DNA of 64,000 nt from Novosphingobium album (ex Hu et al. 2023) (GCF_022832385.1 NZ_JALHLE010000023.1:1-64000), one strand, 5' to 3'; shown: positions 29,636 through 39,156, counted from the stretch's first letter. Translations and numbers: made by a program. Notes: generated from the letters alone by a model not told the origin.

Positions 29636-30229
29636 ATGATGGTTGCCAGCCTAGAAACGCTATTGAGAGACATCCGCGCCTGCCGCCTGTGCGAAGCCGC
29701 ACTGCCGCACGGCCCGCGCCCGGTCGTGCAGGCAGGCCGGACGGCACGCATACTCGTGATCGGGCAGGCGCCCGGCAGCAAGGTCCACGCCAGCGGACGG
29801 GCCTGGGACGACGAGAGCGGCGACCGGCTGCGCGCATGGACGGGCCTGTCGCCCGAGGATTTCTACGATCCCGATCACGTGGCACATATGCCCAGCGGCT
29901 TCTGCTATCCGGGCAAGGGCAATGGAGGCGATTTGCCGCCCCGCCCCGAATGCGCGCCGCGCTGGCACTCGCCCCTGCGCGAGACCCTGCCCGATGTGCG
30001 CCTGACCCTGCTGATCGGCCAGTACGCGCAGAAACGCTACCTGCCGCGCGGCTTCGCGCCGAACCTCACCGAGGCGGTGCGCCGCTGGCGCGAGGCGCCC
30101 GGGGGCCTGCTGCCCCTGCCCCACCCCGCGTGGCGCAGCCGCTTGTGGATGGCAAAGAACCCGTGGTTCGAGGACGAAGTCCTGCCGGATCTGCAAGCCC
30201 GCGTGCGCGCGGCGCTTCAGAACGTGTAA
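29636..30229 (+). CDS. Uracil-DNA glycosylase superfamily protein
   Basis: About 197 residues. N-terminal IRACRLCEAALPHGPRPVV gives two of the Fe-S-type Cys of family 4/5 enzymes, ILVIGQAPGSKVHASG is the UDG motif 1 region, and LLPLPHPAWRSRLW is the motif 2 region (HPA for HPS). Could excise damaged bases, or be one of the non-glycosylase family members; catalytic residues are not certain. Two adjacent ATGs (29636, 29639) are possible starts. Confidence 0.82.
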   Translation: MMVASLETLLRDIRACRLCEAALPHGPRPVVQAGRTARILVIGQAPGSKVHASGRAWDDESGDRLRAWTGLSPEDFYDPDHVAHMPSGFCYPGKGNGGDLPPRPECAPRWHSPLRETLPDVRLTLLIGQYAQKRYLPRGFAPNLTEAVRRWREAPGGLLPLPHPAWRSRLWMAKNPWFEDEVLPDLQARVRAALQNV

Positions 30230-31062
30230 GCCACGCCCCCACCCGCCGTCCATTGCGAGGCACTGCCCCGGATCGCAGTGTACGGGGTGTGCTTCCCCTC
30301 GTTCAGCATACGGGTGTAATCCGCGATGCCAAACAGCGCCCAGCCGCCGTCGCGCAGGTCGCCCGACAGATCCCAGCCCACCAGCATGCCGATCCCGGCG
30401 CTGTCCCAGCCGCTGCCGGCGGCATATTCGGGCAGCCCGCTCGCCGCGCTTTGTTCGGGCGTCACTGAATAATAGTAGCGAGCGTACTTCCCTCCCGCAT
30501 GACGGGCCCGCGCGGACACCCCGACCAGCACGGCCTTGCTGACCGGGGTTAGGTAACTGACCGACGGGGACCAGGCCATGCCCTTGTGGCCGCCGCCGAT
30601 ATCCCACTTCACATCCATGGAAAGGCTGAGCGAATCGTAATCGTTGAGCAGCTTGTAGGCTGTCACACCGCCATTGACGCCGATTTCGGCCGCTGCGTCG
30701 AGCTTGCCCGCGGCCCTGACGACCGGATCCTTGATATTGGTCCTGCGGTTGAACGAGAGGCTTGCCACCGGACCCAGCGAGAACCCGATACGAGCATTGT
30801 CAGCATCGGGAATGAGGTCGAGCGCAACACCGCCAAGGCGCGGAGTGATCTTGATGCCATGGATCTTGCCCTGGATGACCGGAAAGGGGGAAAAGACATA
30901 GTCGTCCGAACCATCGTAGCTGGGCCCATAGTAACCGCCCAGGCCCACGGTGAGATGCTCTCCGTCGAACACATTCTCTTCCGCGGCATCCTGCGCCATT
31001 GCCGCCACAGGCACCGCCAGAGCCACCGTCACGGCAGTCAACGAAAGCAGGCGTGCGATCAT
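30217..31062 (-). CDS. MipA/OmpV family outer membrane protein
   Basis: 281 residues with signal peptide MIARLLSLTAVTVALAVPVAAMA. The mature beta-barrel starts HLTVGLGGYYGPSYDGSDDY and ends in aromatic GGGVAYTF, a barrel-insertion signal. MipA/OmpV proteins act as outer-membrane scaffolds or porin-like channels. The upstream in-frame extension of 33 residues is rejected because it would bury the signal peptide. Confidence 0.93.
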   Translation of the reverse strand: MIARLLSLTAVTVALAVPVAAMAQDAAEENVFDGEHLTVGLGGYYGPSYDGSDDYVFSPFPVIQGKIHGIKITPRLGGVALDLIPDADNARIGFSLGPVASLSFNRRTNIKDPVVRAAGKLDAAAEIGVNGGVTAYKLLNDYDSLSLSMDVKWDIGGGHKGMAWSPSVSYLTPVSKAVLVGVSARARHAGGKYARYYYSVTPEQSAASGLPEYAAGSGWDSAGIGMLVGWDLSGDLRDGGWALFGIADYTRMLNEGKHTPYTAIRGSASQWTAGGGVAYTF

Positions 31063-31138
31063 ACGGCAATTCCCTCCTGTGTACCCAACCGCCAACGCCG
31101 GACGAAGGCGCAGGTTGCCCAACAGGCCGGAATCCCTC

Positions 31139-31690
31139 CTAAGCCGGACCTGTGCCGCCATCCTCCGGCAAGGTCTCGTTACCCTCTCCGAGCTGGCGCT
31201 GCATCAGGAAAACGTCGATCCACTGACCGTGCTTCCACCCGGCGCCCGGCAACGTGCCGACGGGACGGTATCCGGCCCTAGCGTGGAGAACTACCGAAGC
31301 CGGTTCGGAGGCAGCGATCACGGCGAAGGCCTGGCGGTAGCCGCGCGCCTCGCAGGCTTCGACAAGGACCGTCAGCAACCGGCCGCCGACCCCCCGGCCC
31401 ACACAGTCCGGCCGCACGTAGATCGTCGTCTCCACGCTGTAACGGTAGCCCACGCGCGGCCCGTAGCGGTGCCCGAAACCGAACGCGAGCACGCGTCCGG
31501 TACTGTCGCGCGTGACCAGAAACGGATAACCTGCATCGACGATGTCGCTGATCCGCTGGCGAATTTCGGCAGCATCAGGCGGTTCGGTCTCGAACGTTGC
31601 CGTGCTCTCCAGCACGTAGTGCGCGTAGATTTCCGCGATGGCTTCAGCGTCTTCTATCGCAGCACTAAAGATAGTGAGGTCTTCTGTCAT
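31139..31690 (-). CDS. GNAT N-acetyltransferase (phosphinothricin acetyltransferase-like)
   Basis: 183 residues from MTEDLTIFSAA. The family motifs IAEIYAHYVLESTATFET, ETTIYVRPDCVGRGVGGRLL (acetyl-CoA loop RGVGGRL) and GYRPVGTLPGAGWKHGQW match the Pat/Bar/YncA group. Likely detoxifies amino-acid analogues such as methionine sulfoximine; substrate inferred. Divergent from crtY. Confidence 0.92.
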   Translation of the reverse strand: MTEDLTIFSAAIEDAEAIAEIYAHYVLESTATFETEPPDAAEIRQRISDIVDAGYPFLVTRDSTGRVLAFGFGHRYGPRVGYRYSVETTIYVRPDCVGRGVGGRLLTVLVEACEARGYRQAFAVIAASEPASVVLHARAGYRPVGTLPGAGWKHGQWIDVFLMQRQLGEGNETLPEDGGTGPA

Positions 31691-31764
31691 CAATGTGACA
31701 ATGCCGCAAAGCAACCACGAAGCCAAGTTGCAGGGAACAGGCGCCATCCCTAAACGGGACAGTG

Positions 31765-32967
31765 ATGGAACCCGAAACCTGTGACCTCGCCATCGTCGGC
31801 TGCGGACTGGCCGGCGGCCTCGTGGCGCTTGCCATGGCAAGACACCGGCCGGATTTGCGCGTGATCGCGATCGACCGCGACGAGACACTGGGTGGCGATC
31901 ACGTCTGGTCCTTTTTCGCCAGCGACCTTCCTGAAGGCACGGATGCGCTCATCGACCCGGCCGTGGCTGCGCGCTGGGACGGGTACGAGGTCCATTTTCC
32001 GGGGCGCTCGCGCGTGCTCGCCACACCCTACCGCAGCATGACCAGTCGCAAGCTGGACGCCGCGGTGCGGGCAGCCCTCCCCGCCGAATGCGTGATTTCC
32101 GGCGTTGCGGCCAGCGCCGTCTCGCCCACATCGGTCACGCTTGCGGACGGACGCACGATTACAGCAGGCGGCGTGATCGACGCGCGCGGCGCCGCCGCCC
32201 TGCCGCACATGACGGGCGGCTGGCAGAAATTCATGGGGCAGACGCTGCGCCTTGCCGCGCCGCATGGCCTGACGCGGCCGCTCGTCATGGATGCCCGTGT
32301 GGAACAGGTGGACGGCTACCGCTTTGTCTATTGCCTGCCCTTTTCCCCAACCGGGATCTTCGTCGAAGACACCTACTATTCCGACACCCCTGCGCTGGAC
32401 CACCCCCGGCTGCGCCGCCGCATTGCAGACTACGCCGCTCAGGCGGGCTGGCACATCGAAGCCATGGAATACGAGGAAACCGGCGTCCTGCCGGTAATCG
32501 CAGCAGGTGATTTCGCGGCGTTCTGGAAGGCAGACGGCAGCGGAGCGGCGCGCGCCGGCACGCGGGCAGCACTGGTTCATCCGCTGACTTCGTACTCGGT
32601 TCCCGATGCTGTAAGGTTTGCGCTGCATCTTACCACTCTCGACAACCTCTCCGGCAGCAGCCTAGAAAGGGCCAGTCATGCATGGGCCGCAAAGCACTGG
32701 CGCGACGGGCGCTTCTACCGGATGTTGACCCGAATGCTCTTCGGCGCGGCGCGCCCGGAAGCGCGCTGGCGCGTGCTTGAACGGTTTTACGGATTGCCCG
32801 AACCGCTGATCGAGCGCTTCTATGCGGGCCGCTCGACTATGACCGACAAACTGCGCATCCTCGCGGGCAGGCCGCCGGTTCCGGTGAGCGCCGCCGTGGC
32901 GAGCCTGACCGGCCGCGGCTATCCGCTGGCCGATCTCGGGACCGGACCGGCCGGGAGCACCGCATGA
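31765..32967 (+). CDS. crtY: Lycopene beta-cyclase CrtY
   Basis: Cyclises lycopene to beta-carotene. 400 residues with FAD-binding LAIVGCGLAGGLVALAMAR and ETLGGDHVWSFF at the N-terminus and a C-terminal FYRMLTRMLF region typical of CrtY. The ATG is preceded by an in-frame GTG (31762). Its stop overlaps the crtI ATG, so the two are coupled. First gene of the carotenoid operon. Confidence 0.95.
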   Translation: MEPETCDLAIVGCGLAGGLVALAMARHRPDLRVIAIDRDETLGGDHVWSFFASDLPEGTDALIDPAVAARWDGYEVHFPGRSRVLATPYRSMTSRKLDAAVRAALPAECVISGVAASAVSPTSVTLADGRTITAGGVIDARGAAALPHMTGGWQKFMGQTLRLAAPHGLTRPLVMDARVEQVDGYRFVYCLPFSPTGIFVEDTYYSDTPALDHPRLRRRIADYAAQAGWHIEAMEYEETGVLPVIAAGDFAAFWKADGSGAARAGTRAALVHPLTSYSVPDAVRFALHLTTLDNLSGSSLERASHAWAAKHWRDGRFYRMLTRMLFGAARPEARWRVLERFYGLPEPLIERFYAGRSTMTDKLRILAGRPPVPVSAAVASLTGRGYPLADLGTGPAGSTA

Positions 32968-34442
32968 AGAAGGCCTGCGTCATCGGCGCCGGCTTCGGCG
33001 GGCTGGCCCTTGCCATCCGCCTGCAGAGCGCCGGAATGGCCACCACGCTGGTGGAAGCGCGCGACAAGGTGGGCGGGCGCGCCTACGTCTGGGAGCGCGA
33101 GGGCTTTACTTTCGACGCCGGGCCGACCGTCATCACCGATCCCGAATGCCTGCGCGAGCTGTGGTCGCTTTCGGGCCATGAAATGGCCGACGATGTCGAA
33201 CTGATGGCGGTCTCGCCGTTCTACCGGCTCAACTGGACCGATGGCACCGTATTCGACTACTCGAACGACGAGCCCGCCCTCCACCGCGAGATCGCCCGCA
33301 TCGCCCCGCAGGACCTGGCCGGATACGACGAATTCCAGCGCTATTCCGCCGGGGTCTGGCAGGAAGGCTACGTCAAGCTGGGGCACGAGGCGTTCCTCGA
33401 TTTCACCAGCATGGTGAAGGCCGCTCCCGCGCTGATGCGCTATCAGGCCTGGCGCTCGGTCTATTCGATGGTCTCCAGCTTCGTGAAGGACGAGCGGCTG
33501 CGGCAGGCGCTCTCGTTCCACACGCTGCTGGTCGGCGGCAATCCGATGACCACCAGTTCGATCTATGCGCTGATCCACAAGCTGGAAAAGGACGGCGGGG
33601 TGTGGTGGGCCAAGGGCGGCACCAACAGGCTGGCACGCGGCATGGCCGATCTGTTCGAGCGGCTGGGCGGCGAGATCCGGCTGGGGGACAAGGTCACGCA
33701 AATCCACACGCTGGGCGATCACGTCACAGAAGTGGAGACGGCCAGCGGCTGGAAACAGCGCTTCGATGCCATCGCCAGCAACGGCGACCTGATGCACACC
33801 TATGGCGATCTGCTCGGCAATAACCGGCGCGGGCAGGACATGGCGCACAAGCTGGCGCACAAGCGCTTCTCGCCCAGCCTGTTCGTGGTGCACTTCGGGC
33901 TCGAGGGCAGCTGGCCGGGCATTCCGCACCACACCATCCTGTTCGGCCCGCGCTACAAGGGCCTGCTCGATGACATCTTCGAGCACGGCGTGTTGCCGCG
34001 CGACTTTTCGATCTACCTGCACCACCCCACCGTCACCGATCCCTCGATGGCACCGCAGGGCAAGAGCACGTTCTACGCGCTCGTCCCCGTCGCCAATATG
34101 GGCAAGCTGCCAATCGACTGGGCTGAAGTGGGCCCGGAACTGGAACGCCGCGTACTGGCCGAAGTGGGCCGTCGCCTGATCCCCGACATCGACGACCGCA
34201 TCGTCACGAAGTTCCACTATGCCCCGCCCGACTTCGAGACCGATCTCGGCGCGTGGAAGGGCAATGCCTTCAGCCTCGAACCCTTGCTGACACAGAGCGC
34301 GTATTTCCGCGGGCACAACCGCGACGACAAGCTGAAGAACCTCTATCTCGTCGGCGCGGGCACGCACCCCGGCGCAGGCATTCCCGGCGTCGTCGGCAGT
34401 GCCAAGGCGACCGCCAAGCTGATGCTGGAAGACCTGCGATGA
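32964..34442 (+). CDS. crtI: Phytoene desaturase CrtI
   Basis: Four-step desaturase turning phytoene to lycopene. 492 residues, FAD motif CVIGAGFGGLALAIRLQ, then GGRAYVWEREGFTFDAGPTVI. The bacterial-type phytoene dehydrogenase signature is near the C-terminus (NLYLVGAGTHPGAGIPGV). Overlaps crtY and the next gene by ATGA, indicating tight coupling. Confidence 0.97.
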   Translation: MKKACVIGAGFGGLALAIRLQSAGMATTLVEARDKVGGRAYVWEREGFTFDAGPTVITDPECLRELWSLSGHEMADDVELMAVSPFYRLNWTDGTVFDYSNDEPALHREIARIAPQDLAGYDEFQRYSAGVWQEGYVKLGHEAFLDFTSMVKAAPALMRYQAWRSVYSMVSSFVKDERLRQALSFHTLLVGGNPMTTSSIYALIHKLEKDGGVWWAKGGTNRLARGMADLFERLGGEIRLGDKVTQIHTLGDHVTEVETASGWKQRFDAIASNGDLMHTYGDLLGNNRRGQDMAHKLAHKRFSPSLFVVHFGLEGSWPGIPHHTILFGPRYKGLLDDIFEHGVLPRDFSIYLHHPTVTDPSMAPQGKSTFYALVPVANMGKLPIDWAEVGPELERRVLAEVGRRLIPDIDDRIVTKFHYAPPDFETDLGAWKGNAFSLEPLLTQSAYFRGHNRDDKLKNLYLVGAGTHPGAGIPGVVGSAKATAKLMLEDLR

Positions 34443-34876
34443 GACGCGCGATGCAGGCCCTGCGCCGCGACTGGAGCTGGACCGGCGTCACGTTCGAGGA
34501 AATCCTGACGGTCAGCCCGATGGGCCATGTGCTGGTGACCGACACGGCTGGCGACATCCACTATCTCGATCCCGACACCCGCGAGCTGATCCGGCTGGGC
34601 GGCGAGGAGCAGGCCGCGCAATACATGGCCGATCCCGAAGTCGCCTGCGTCTGGCGTGCGGACGCGCTGGTGAAGGCCGCGCGCGAGCGCCTCGGCCCGC
34701 CGGACGAGGGCGAGGTCTACACGCTGACGCCCGAAGCGCTCCTTGCGGGTAACTACGCTCCTGAAAACCTGATCCGCCTGCCGCTGGCGGACCTCGTTTC
34801 CTTTTCCGGTCAGGTCGCCTGTCAGGCGCAGGACCTGCCCGATGGCACCCCCATTCAACTGAAGGTCACGAACTGA
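34439..34876 (+). CDS. Tdi1/DUF1851-like (type VI immunity-type) protein in the carotenoid operon
   Basis: 145 residues, coupled to crtI by ATGA. WTGVTFEEILTVSPMGHVLV, the central DIHYLDPDTRELIRLG and the C-terminal NLIRLPLADLVSFSGQVACQ with DLPDGTPIQLKV follow the pattern of T6SS immunity protein Tdi1 (DUF1851) domains. No toxin or secretion gene is present. It may act on a carotenoid-related or general target; immunity function is only a family inference. Confidence 0.75.
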   Translation: MRRAMQALRRDWSWTGVTFEEILTVSPMGHVLVTDTAGDIHYLDPDTRELIRLGGEEQAAQYMADPEVACVWRADALVKAARERLGPPDEGEVYTLTPEALLAGNYAPENLIRLPLADLVSFSGQVACQAQDLPDGTPIQLKVTN

Positions 34877-34877
34877 C

Positions 34878-35456
34878 ATGAAACGCCTTGCCGTCTATTG
34901 CGGCTCCGCTACCCCCGCCGATCCCCGCTACATCGACCTTGCCCGCGAAGTCGGCACCACCCTCGCCAGAGAGGGTATCGGTGTCGTCTACGGCGGCGGC
35001 AAGCTGGGGCTGATGGGCGCGATCGCCGGGTCAGCCATGCTGGCGGGCGGCGAAGTGATCGGCGTGATCCCGCAGGCGCTGGTGAACCGCGAAGTCGCCA
35101 ACTACGACTGCGAGCTGACCGTCGTCTCCGACATGCATGAGCGCAAGGCTGCCTTCACCCGCATGTCCGACGGGTTCCTGGTCCTGCCCGGAGGCGTGGG
35201 CACGATGGACGAGCTGTGGGAAGCGGTGAGCTGGGCGCAGCTGGGCTATCACAACAAGCCGGTGGGCATTCTCAACGCCTTCGGGTTCTACGACGGGCTG
35301 CTCGAATTCAACCGCCACATGGCCGAAGTCGGCTTCGTCCGCCCCGCGCATCAGGGCATCATCATGGCCGAGAGCGAGCTGGACCTGCTCCTCACCCGGA
35401 TGCGCGCGCACGAGCCCGTTACCCCGATCGTCAACATGAACCCGGATACGCTGTGA
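34878..35456 (+). CDS. LOG family protein (TIGR00730, nucleoside 5'-monophosphate phosphoribohydrolase)
   Basis: 192 residues. Signature LPGGVGTMDELWE (the PGGxGTxxE motif) and VYGGGKLGLMGAIA are those of LOG proteins, which release the base from nucleoside monophosphates, in plants and bacteria including cytokinins. It sits inside the carotenoid operon, 1 bp after the Tdi1-like gene. The substrate is unknown here. Confidence 0.94.
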   Translation: MKRLAVYCGSATPADPRYIDLAREVGTTLAREGIGVVYGGGKLGLMGAIAGSAMLAGGEVIGVIPQALVNREVANYDCELTVVSDMHERKAAFTRMSDGFLVLPGGVGTMDELWEAVSWAQLGYHNKPVGILNAFGFYDGLLEFNRHMAEVGFVRPAHQGIIMAESELDLLLTRMRAHEPVTPIVNMNPDTL

Positions 35457-35474
35457 AGGCTCGCCTTCGCGCAA

Positions 35475-36440
35475 ATGGCCATGACCGGGTATGACCGCCC
35501 CGCCCTGATCGCAGCCGCCCGGCAGTCGATCCGCAAGGGCTCGAAGAGCTTCGCCGCCGCCAGCCGCCTGTTCGACCGGACCACGCGCGAACGGGTCTGG
35601 CTGCTCTATGCCTGGTGCCGCGCCTGCGACGACATCGCCGACGAGCAGGAACATGGCCGCGCCATGGTCCACGGGCCCATCGGCACCCGGCTGGCCCCGG
35701 AAAACCGCCTCGCGACGATCCGCACACTGACCGAACTTGCGATGGCCGGCGAAAAGACCGGCGCGCCCGCCTTCGACGCATTGGGCCTGCTCATGCGCGA
35801 AGTGGCGCTGACCCGCGTCATGGTCGAGGACGTTCTGGCCGGCTTCGCGCTCGATGCCGACGACTGGCGCCCGCGCAGCGAAGCCGACATGCTGCGCTAC
35901 TGCTATCATGTGGCCGGCGCGGTAGGGGTGATGATGGCCGCCGTCATGGGCGTGCCCGCCGATGACGAGGACACACTGGACCGCGCCTGCGACCTCGGCA
36001 TTGCCTTCCAGCTCGGCAATATCGTGCGCGACGTCTGGGAAGACGACGCGCAGGGGCGCTGCTACCTGCCGGTCGAATGGCTGGTGGAAGCCGACATTCC
36101 GCCCGGCGAAGTGACCAAGCCGCATTATCGCAAGGCACTCGTCCCGCTCGTCGCCCGCGCTTGCGCATTGGCCCGCGAATACGAGGCCTCGGCCCGCGTC
36201 GGCGCTGCAAGGCTGACGTTCCGTCAGCGCTGGGCCGTGCTTTCCGCCGCCAACATCTATGGCGCCATTGCTCGCAAGGTCGAACGGCTGGGACCTCACG
36301 CCTGGGACCACCGGGTATCCACCGGCAAGGCCGAAAAAGCCGGCCTTGTCCTGGCCGCACTGGGCGAAGCGCGGCGCGGTCCCGTGCCGGCCCCTAACCC
36401 GACACTATCCCGAAGTGGCCTGGTGGCCGCCGCCCGCTAG
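35475..36440 (+). CDS. crtB: Phytoene synthase CrtB
   Basis: Condenses two geranylgeranyl diphosphates to phytoene. 321 residues with the first aspartate motif ACDDIADE and the second QLGNIVRDVWEDDAQGR. Also SFAAASRLF near the N-terminus. Starts 18 bp after the LOG gene and completes crtY-crtI-crtB. Confidence 0.95.
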   Translation: MAMTGYDRPALIAAARQSIRKGSKSFAAASRLFDRTTRERVWLLYAWCRACDDIADEQEHGRAMVHGPIGTRLAPENRLATIRTLTELAMAGEKTGAPAFDALGLLMREVALTRVMVEDVLAGFALDADDWRPRSEADMLRYCYHVAGAVGVMMAAVMGVPADDEDTLDRACDLGIAFQLGNIVRDVWEDDAQGRCYLPVEWLVEADIPPGEVTKPHYRKALVPLVARACALAREYEASARVGAARLTFRQRWAVLSAANIYGAIARKVERLGPHAWDHRVSTGKAEKAGLVLAALGEARRGPVPAPNPTLSRSGLVAAAR

Positions 36441-36498
36441 CAGGCAGCCTCGGCAGCTTTCACGCGTTCAGCATGGGTAACTGACAGGAGAACCTCTC

Positions 36499-36645
36499 AT
36501 GCTTTTCACCATCGCCGCCATCCTGATCGCGCTCTGGCTGCTCGGCTTCGTCGTGTTCAAGGTATCCGGCGCGCTGATCCACCTGCTGCTGATCATCGCC
36601 GTGGTCGTCGGCCTGATCCAGCTGTTCCACGGGCGGCGCATGTAG
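36499..36645 (+). CDS. 48-residue membrane protein (lmo0937-like)
   Basis: Short frame with a good ACAGGAG site 10 bases before ATG. Two closely spaced hydrophobic helices (TIAAILIALWLLGFVVFK and LIHLLLIIAVVVGLIQLF) and a short basic tail are the pattern of the lmo0937-type small membrane proteins. Function unknown. Confidence 0.75.
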   Translation: MLFTIAAILIALWLLGFVVFKVSGALIHLLLIIAVVVGLIQLFHGRRM

Positions 36646-36659
36646 CCCGCCCGCAGCGG

Positions 36660-37940
36660 TCAATGCGCAGGCGGCGGCGGGTTGTTCTTGTAGAACCCGG
36701 GCGGATTGAGGCGGCGGAACAGCTGCCCGCGCTCGGAATAGAGCACCAGAAGCAGCGCTGTAAGCCCACACACGACCATCGCGGCCAGAATGGGCCGCGC
36801 CGTCCCGTCATAGGCCTGCCCGATCAGGGTACCGAGGACAGCGCCGACCACGGTGCGCAGGAACGACATGATCGAAGCCGCAGCGCCGGCGATGCGCACG
36901 AAAGGCTGAAGCGAGATCGCCTGGAAGTTCGCGCCGATGAAGCTCATCATGCACATCGTGACCGTCATCAGCGGCACGAAGATCCACAGCGTCTCGCCGC
37001 GCAGCGCGATCAGCAGGTGGAGACCGGCCAGCAGGATATAGCCGATCAGCGCCGAATGCGACACACGCCGGGCACCAAAATGCTCGACGATCCGGGAATT
37101 GACGAAGTTCGTGCTTGCCATGACCAGCGCCATGGCTCCGAACACGGCGGGGAACAGCGTGCCGGCACCGAAGTGCTCGCCAACAAGCTGCTGAGCGCTG
37201 TTGATGTAGCCGAACAGCGCGCCCTGAACGAACGCAGCTCCGAAGAAATAGCCGAACGACGCGCGTTCGCGCAGCGCCAGTCCCATGTTGCCGGCGATCA
37301 CCTTCACCCGGATCGGCTGGCGGTATTCCGGACGCAACGTCTCGGGCAGGCGCAGAAAAATCCAGGTGATGACCACCAGGCCCATGATCGTCATGATCCC
37401 GAAGATCCAGCGCCAGCTGGCGAACAGCAGCACCGCCTGCCCCACCGAGGGCGCGATCATCGGCACGACCATGAAAGTCATCGCGATCATCGACTGGGTG
37501 CGCGCCATGCGGTCGCCGTCGAAGCGGTCGCGCAGGATCGCCATCGGCAGCACCAGCATGGCCGACGTGATCGCCCCCGCCACGCCGCGCGCGATCAGCA
37601 GCAGCTCGAAACTCCCCGACACCGCGCAGACCAGCGAGAGCAGCACATAGCCGGATACCGCCGTCAGCAGCACCGGCCGCCGCCCGAACCTGTCGGCAAT
37701 CGCGCCGGGAAACAGCGAGGCGAGGCCCGAGCAGATCAGGAACACCCCGACGATATACTGGCGCTCGTTCGGATCCGACACGCCCAGATCGCGGGAGATA
37801 TGCCCCAGCGCGGGCAGCATCACGTCGATCGAAAGCGCCATCAGCGCCTGAATCGACGCCATGAGCGCGACGAATTCCGCCTCCTTCATGGGGAAACGTT
37901 CGGCTCGATCTGCGGGAAGAGGCGCATCGGGGGAATGCAT
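36660..37940 (-). CDS. Bcr/CflA family multidrug efflux MFS transporter
   Basis: About 426 residues with 12 membrane helices. DRFGRRPVLL is the MFS motif A loop and RLPETL is the central-loop motif typical of Bcr/CflA drug-proton antiporters. Start set at MHSPDAPL; a later Met (MKEAEFVAL) is also possible. It would export drugs or dipeptides from the cytoplasm. Confidence 0.92.
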   Translation of the reverse strand: MHSPDAPLPADRAERFPMKEAEFVALMASIQALMALSIDVMLPALGHISRDLGVSDPNERQYIVGVFLICSGLASLFPGAIADRFGRRPVLLTAVSGYVLLSLVCAVSGSFELLLIARGVAGAITSAMLVLPMAILRDRFDGDRMARTQSMIAMTFMVVPMIAPSVGQAVLLFASWRWIFGIMTIMGLVVITWIFLRLPETLRPEYRQPIRVKVIAGNMGLALRERASFGYFFGAAFVQGALFGYINSAQQLVGEHFGAGTLFPAVFGAMALVMASTNFVNSRIVEHFGARRVSHSALIGYILLAGLHLLIALRGETLWIFVPLMTVTMCMMSFIGANFQAISLQPFVRIAGAAASIMSFLRTVVGAVLGTLIGQAYDGTARPILAAMVVCGLTALLLVLYSERGQLFRRLNPPGFYKNNPPPPAH

Positions 37941-38031
37941 GACTGCGCGCATGCCGCAAGCGCGAAGAAAGCGCCAGTCCTTTCGACACAGGACGATGGT
38001 GCAAGACGCGGCGTGTGCCTATGTTGCCATC

Positions 38032-39156
38032 ATGTCGCCGCCAGCCGGACAATCGGAGCACGAGGAAGAGGAAGCCGACGGGCTGCGCAAGGTGATCCAT
38101 GTCGACATGGATGCCTTCTTTGCCAGCGTCGAACAGCGCGACGATCCCTTGCTGCGCGGCAAGCCGGTGGCGGTCGGCGGATCGTCGGGACGCGGCGTGG
38201 TGGCGGCGGCGAGCTACGAGGCTCGTAAATTCGGTGTTCGCTCCGCGATGCCTTCGGTCCGGGCCGTTCGGTTGTGCCCGGACCTGATCTTCCGCAAGGC
38301 GCGCTTCGACGTCTACACCGCCGTCAGCCGCCAGATCCGCGCGATCTTCCTCGAATACACGCCGCATGTGGAACCGCTGTCGCTCGACGAGGCCTATCTG
38401 GATGTGACCGCGGACCTCAAGGGCATCGGCTCGGCCACGCGCATCGCCGAGGAAATCCGCCGCCGCATCAAGGCCGAAACGGGACTGACCGCCAGCGCAG
38501 GCGTCTCCTACAACAAGTTTCTCGCCAAGCTTGCCAGCGACCAGAACAAGCCTGACGGCCTGTGCGTGATCCGTCCCGGCGAAGGCGCCGCCTTTGTCGC
38601 CGGGCTCCCGGTGCGCCGCTTTCACGGCGTCGGCCCGCGCGGAGCGGAGAAGATGGCCAGGCTAGGCATCGAGACGGGTGCAGATCTCGCCGCGAAGGAC
38701 CTTGCCTTTCTGCGCGCAAATTTCGGCAGCTTCGCCGAATACCTGTTCCGCGCGGCGCGCGGCGTGGACTTGCGGCAAGTGCGCGCGAACCGCCCGCGCA
38801 AGTCCGTCGGCGGGGAGCGCACGTTCTTTGAGGACATCAAGGAAACGGAGGCGCTGCGCGAAACGATGGACCACATCGTGGATGTCGTGTGGGAACGGAT
38901 CGAGCGTGCCGGAACGCGTGGGCGCACGGTCACGCTCAAGCTGCGCTATGCGGACTTCAAGACCCTCACCCGCGCCCGGTCGGTGCCACACTGGGTGGCG
39001 GACAAGGCAGAATTCGCTGCCATCGGCCATGCCCTGCTCGACGATCTGATGCCGCTGCCCCAGCCGATCCGGCTGATGGGGCTGACCCTGTCGGCATTGG
39101 AGCGCGGGGAAGACGAAGAACGGCCCGCACGTGACGGACAGCTATCGTTGTTGTGA
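38032..39156 (+). CDS. dinB: DNA polymerase IV
   Basis: Y-family translesion polymerase of 374 residues. VIHVDMDAFFASVEQ holds the first catalytic Asp, LSLDEAYLDVT the second pair, and ASAGVSYNKFLAKLASDQNKP the palm. The C-terminus ends GQLSLL, a beta-clamp binding motif. Start at MSPPAGQ; an in-frame extension upstream overlaps the divergent Bcr gene and is rejected. Confidence 0.96.
   Translation: MSPPAGQSEHEEEEADGLRKVIHVDMDAFFASVEQRDDPLLRGKPVAVGGSSGRGVVAAASYEARKFGVRSAMPSVRAVRLCPDLIFRKARFDVYTAVSRQIRAIFLEYTPHVEPLSLDEAYLDVTADLKGIGSATRIAEEIRRRIKAETGLTASAGVSYNKFLAKLASDQNKPDGLCVIRPGEGAAFVAGLPVRRFHGVGPRGAEKMARLGIETGADLAAKDLAFLRANFGSFAEYLFRAARGVDLRQVRANRPRKSVGGERTFFEDIKETEALRETMDHIVDVVWERIERAGTRGRTVTLKLRYADFKTLTRARSVPHWVADKAEFAAIGHALLDDLMPLPQPIRLMGLTLSALERGEDEERPARDGQLSLL

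Noticed and set aside
32919-34367. Long minus-strand frame opposite crtI
   Set aside because: Antisense to a well-conserved CrtI; no independent ribosome site or homology.
36663-38228. Long plus-strand frame opposite the Bcr/CflA gene
   Set aside because: Rich in His, Arg, Gln and Asp with no motif; an antisense shadow of a membrane protein.
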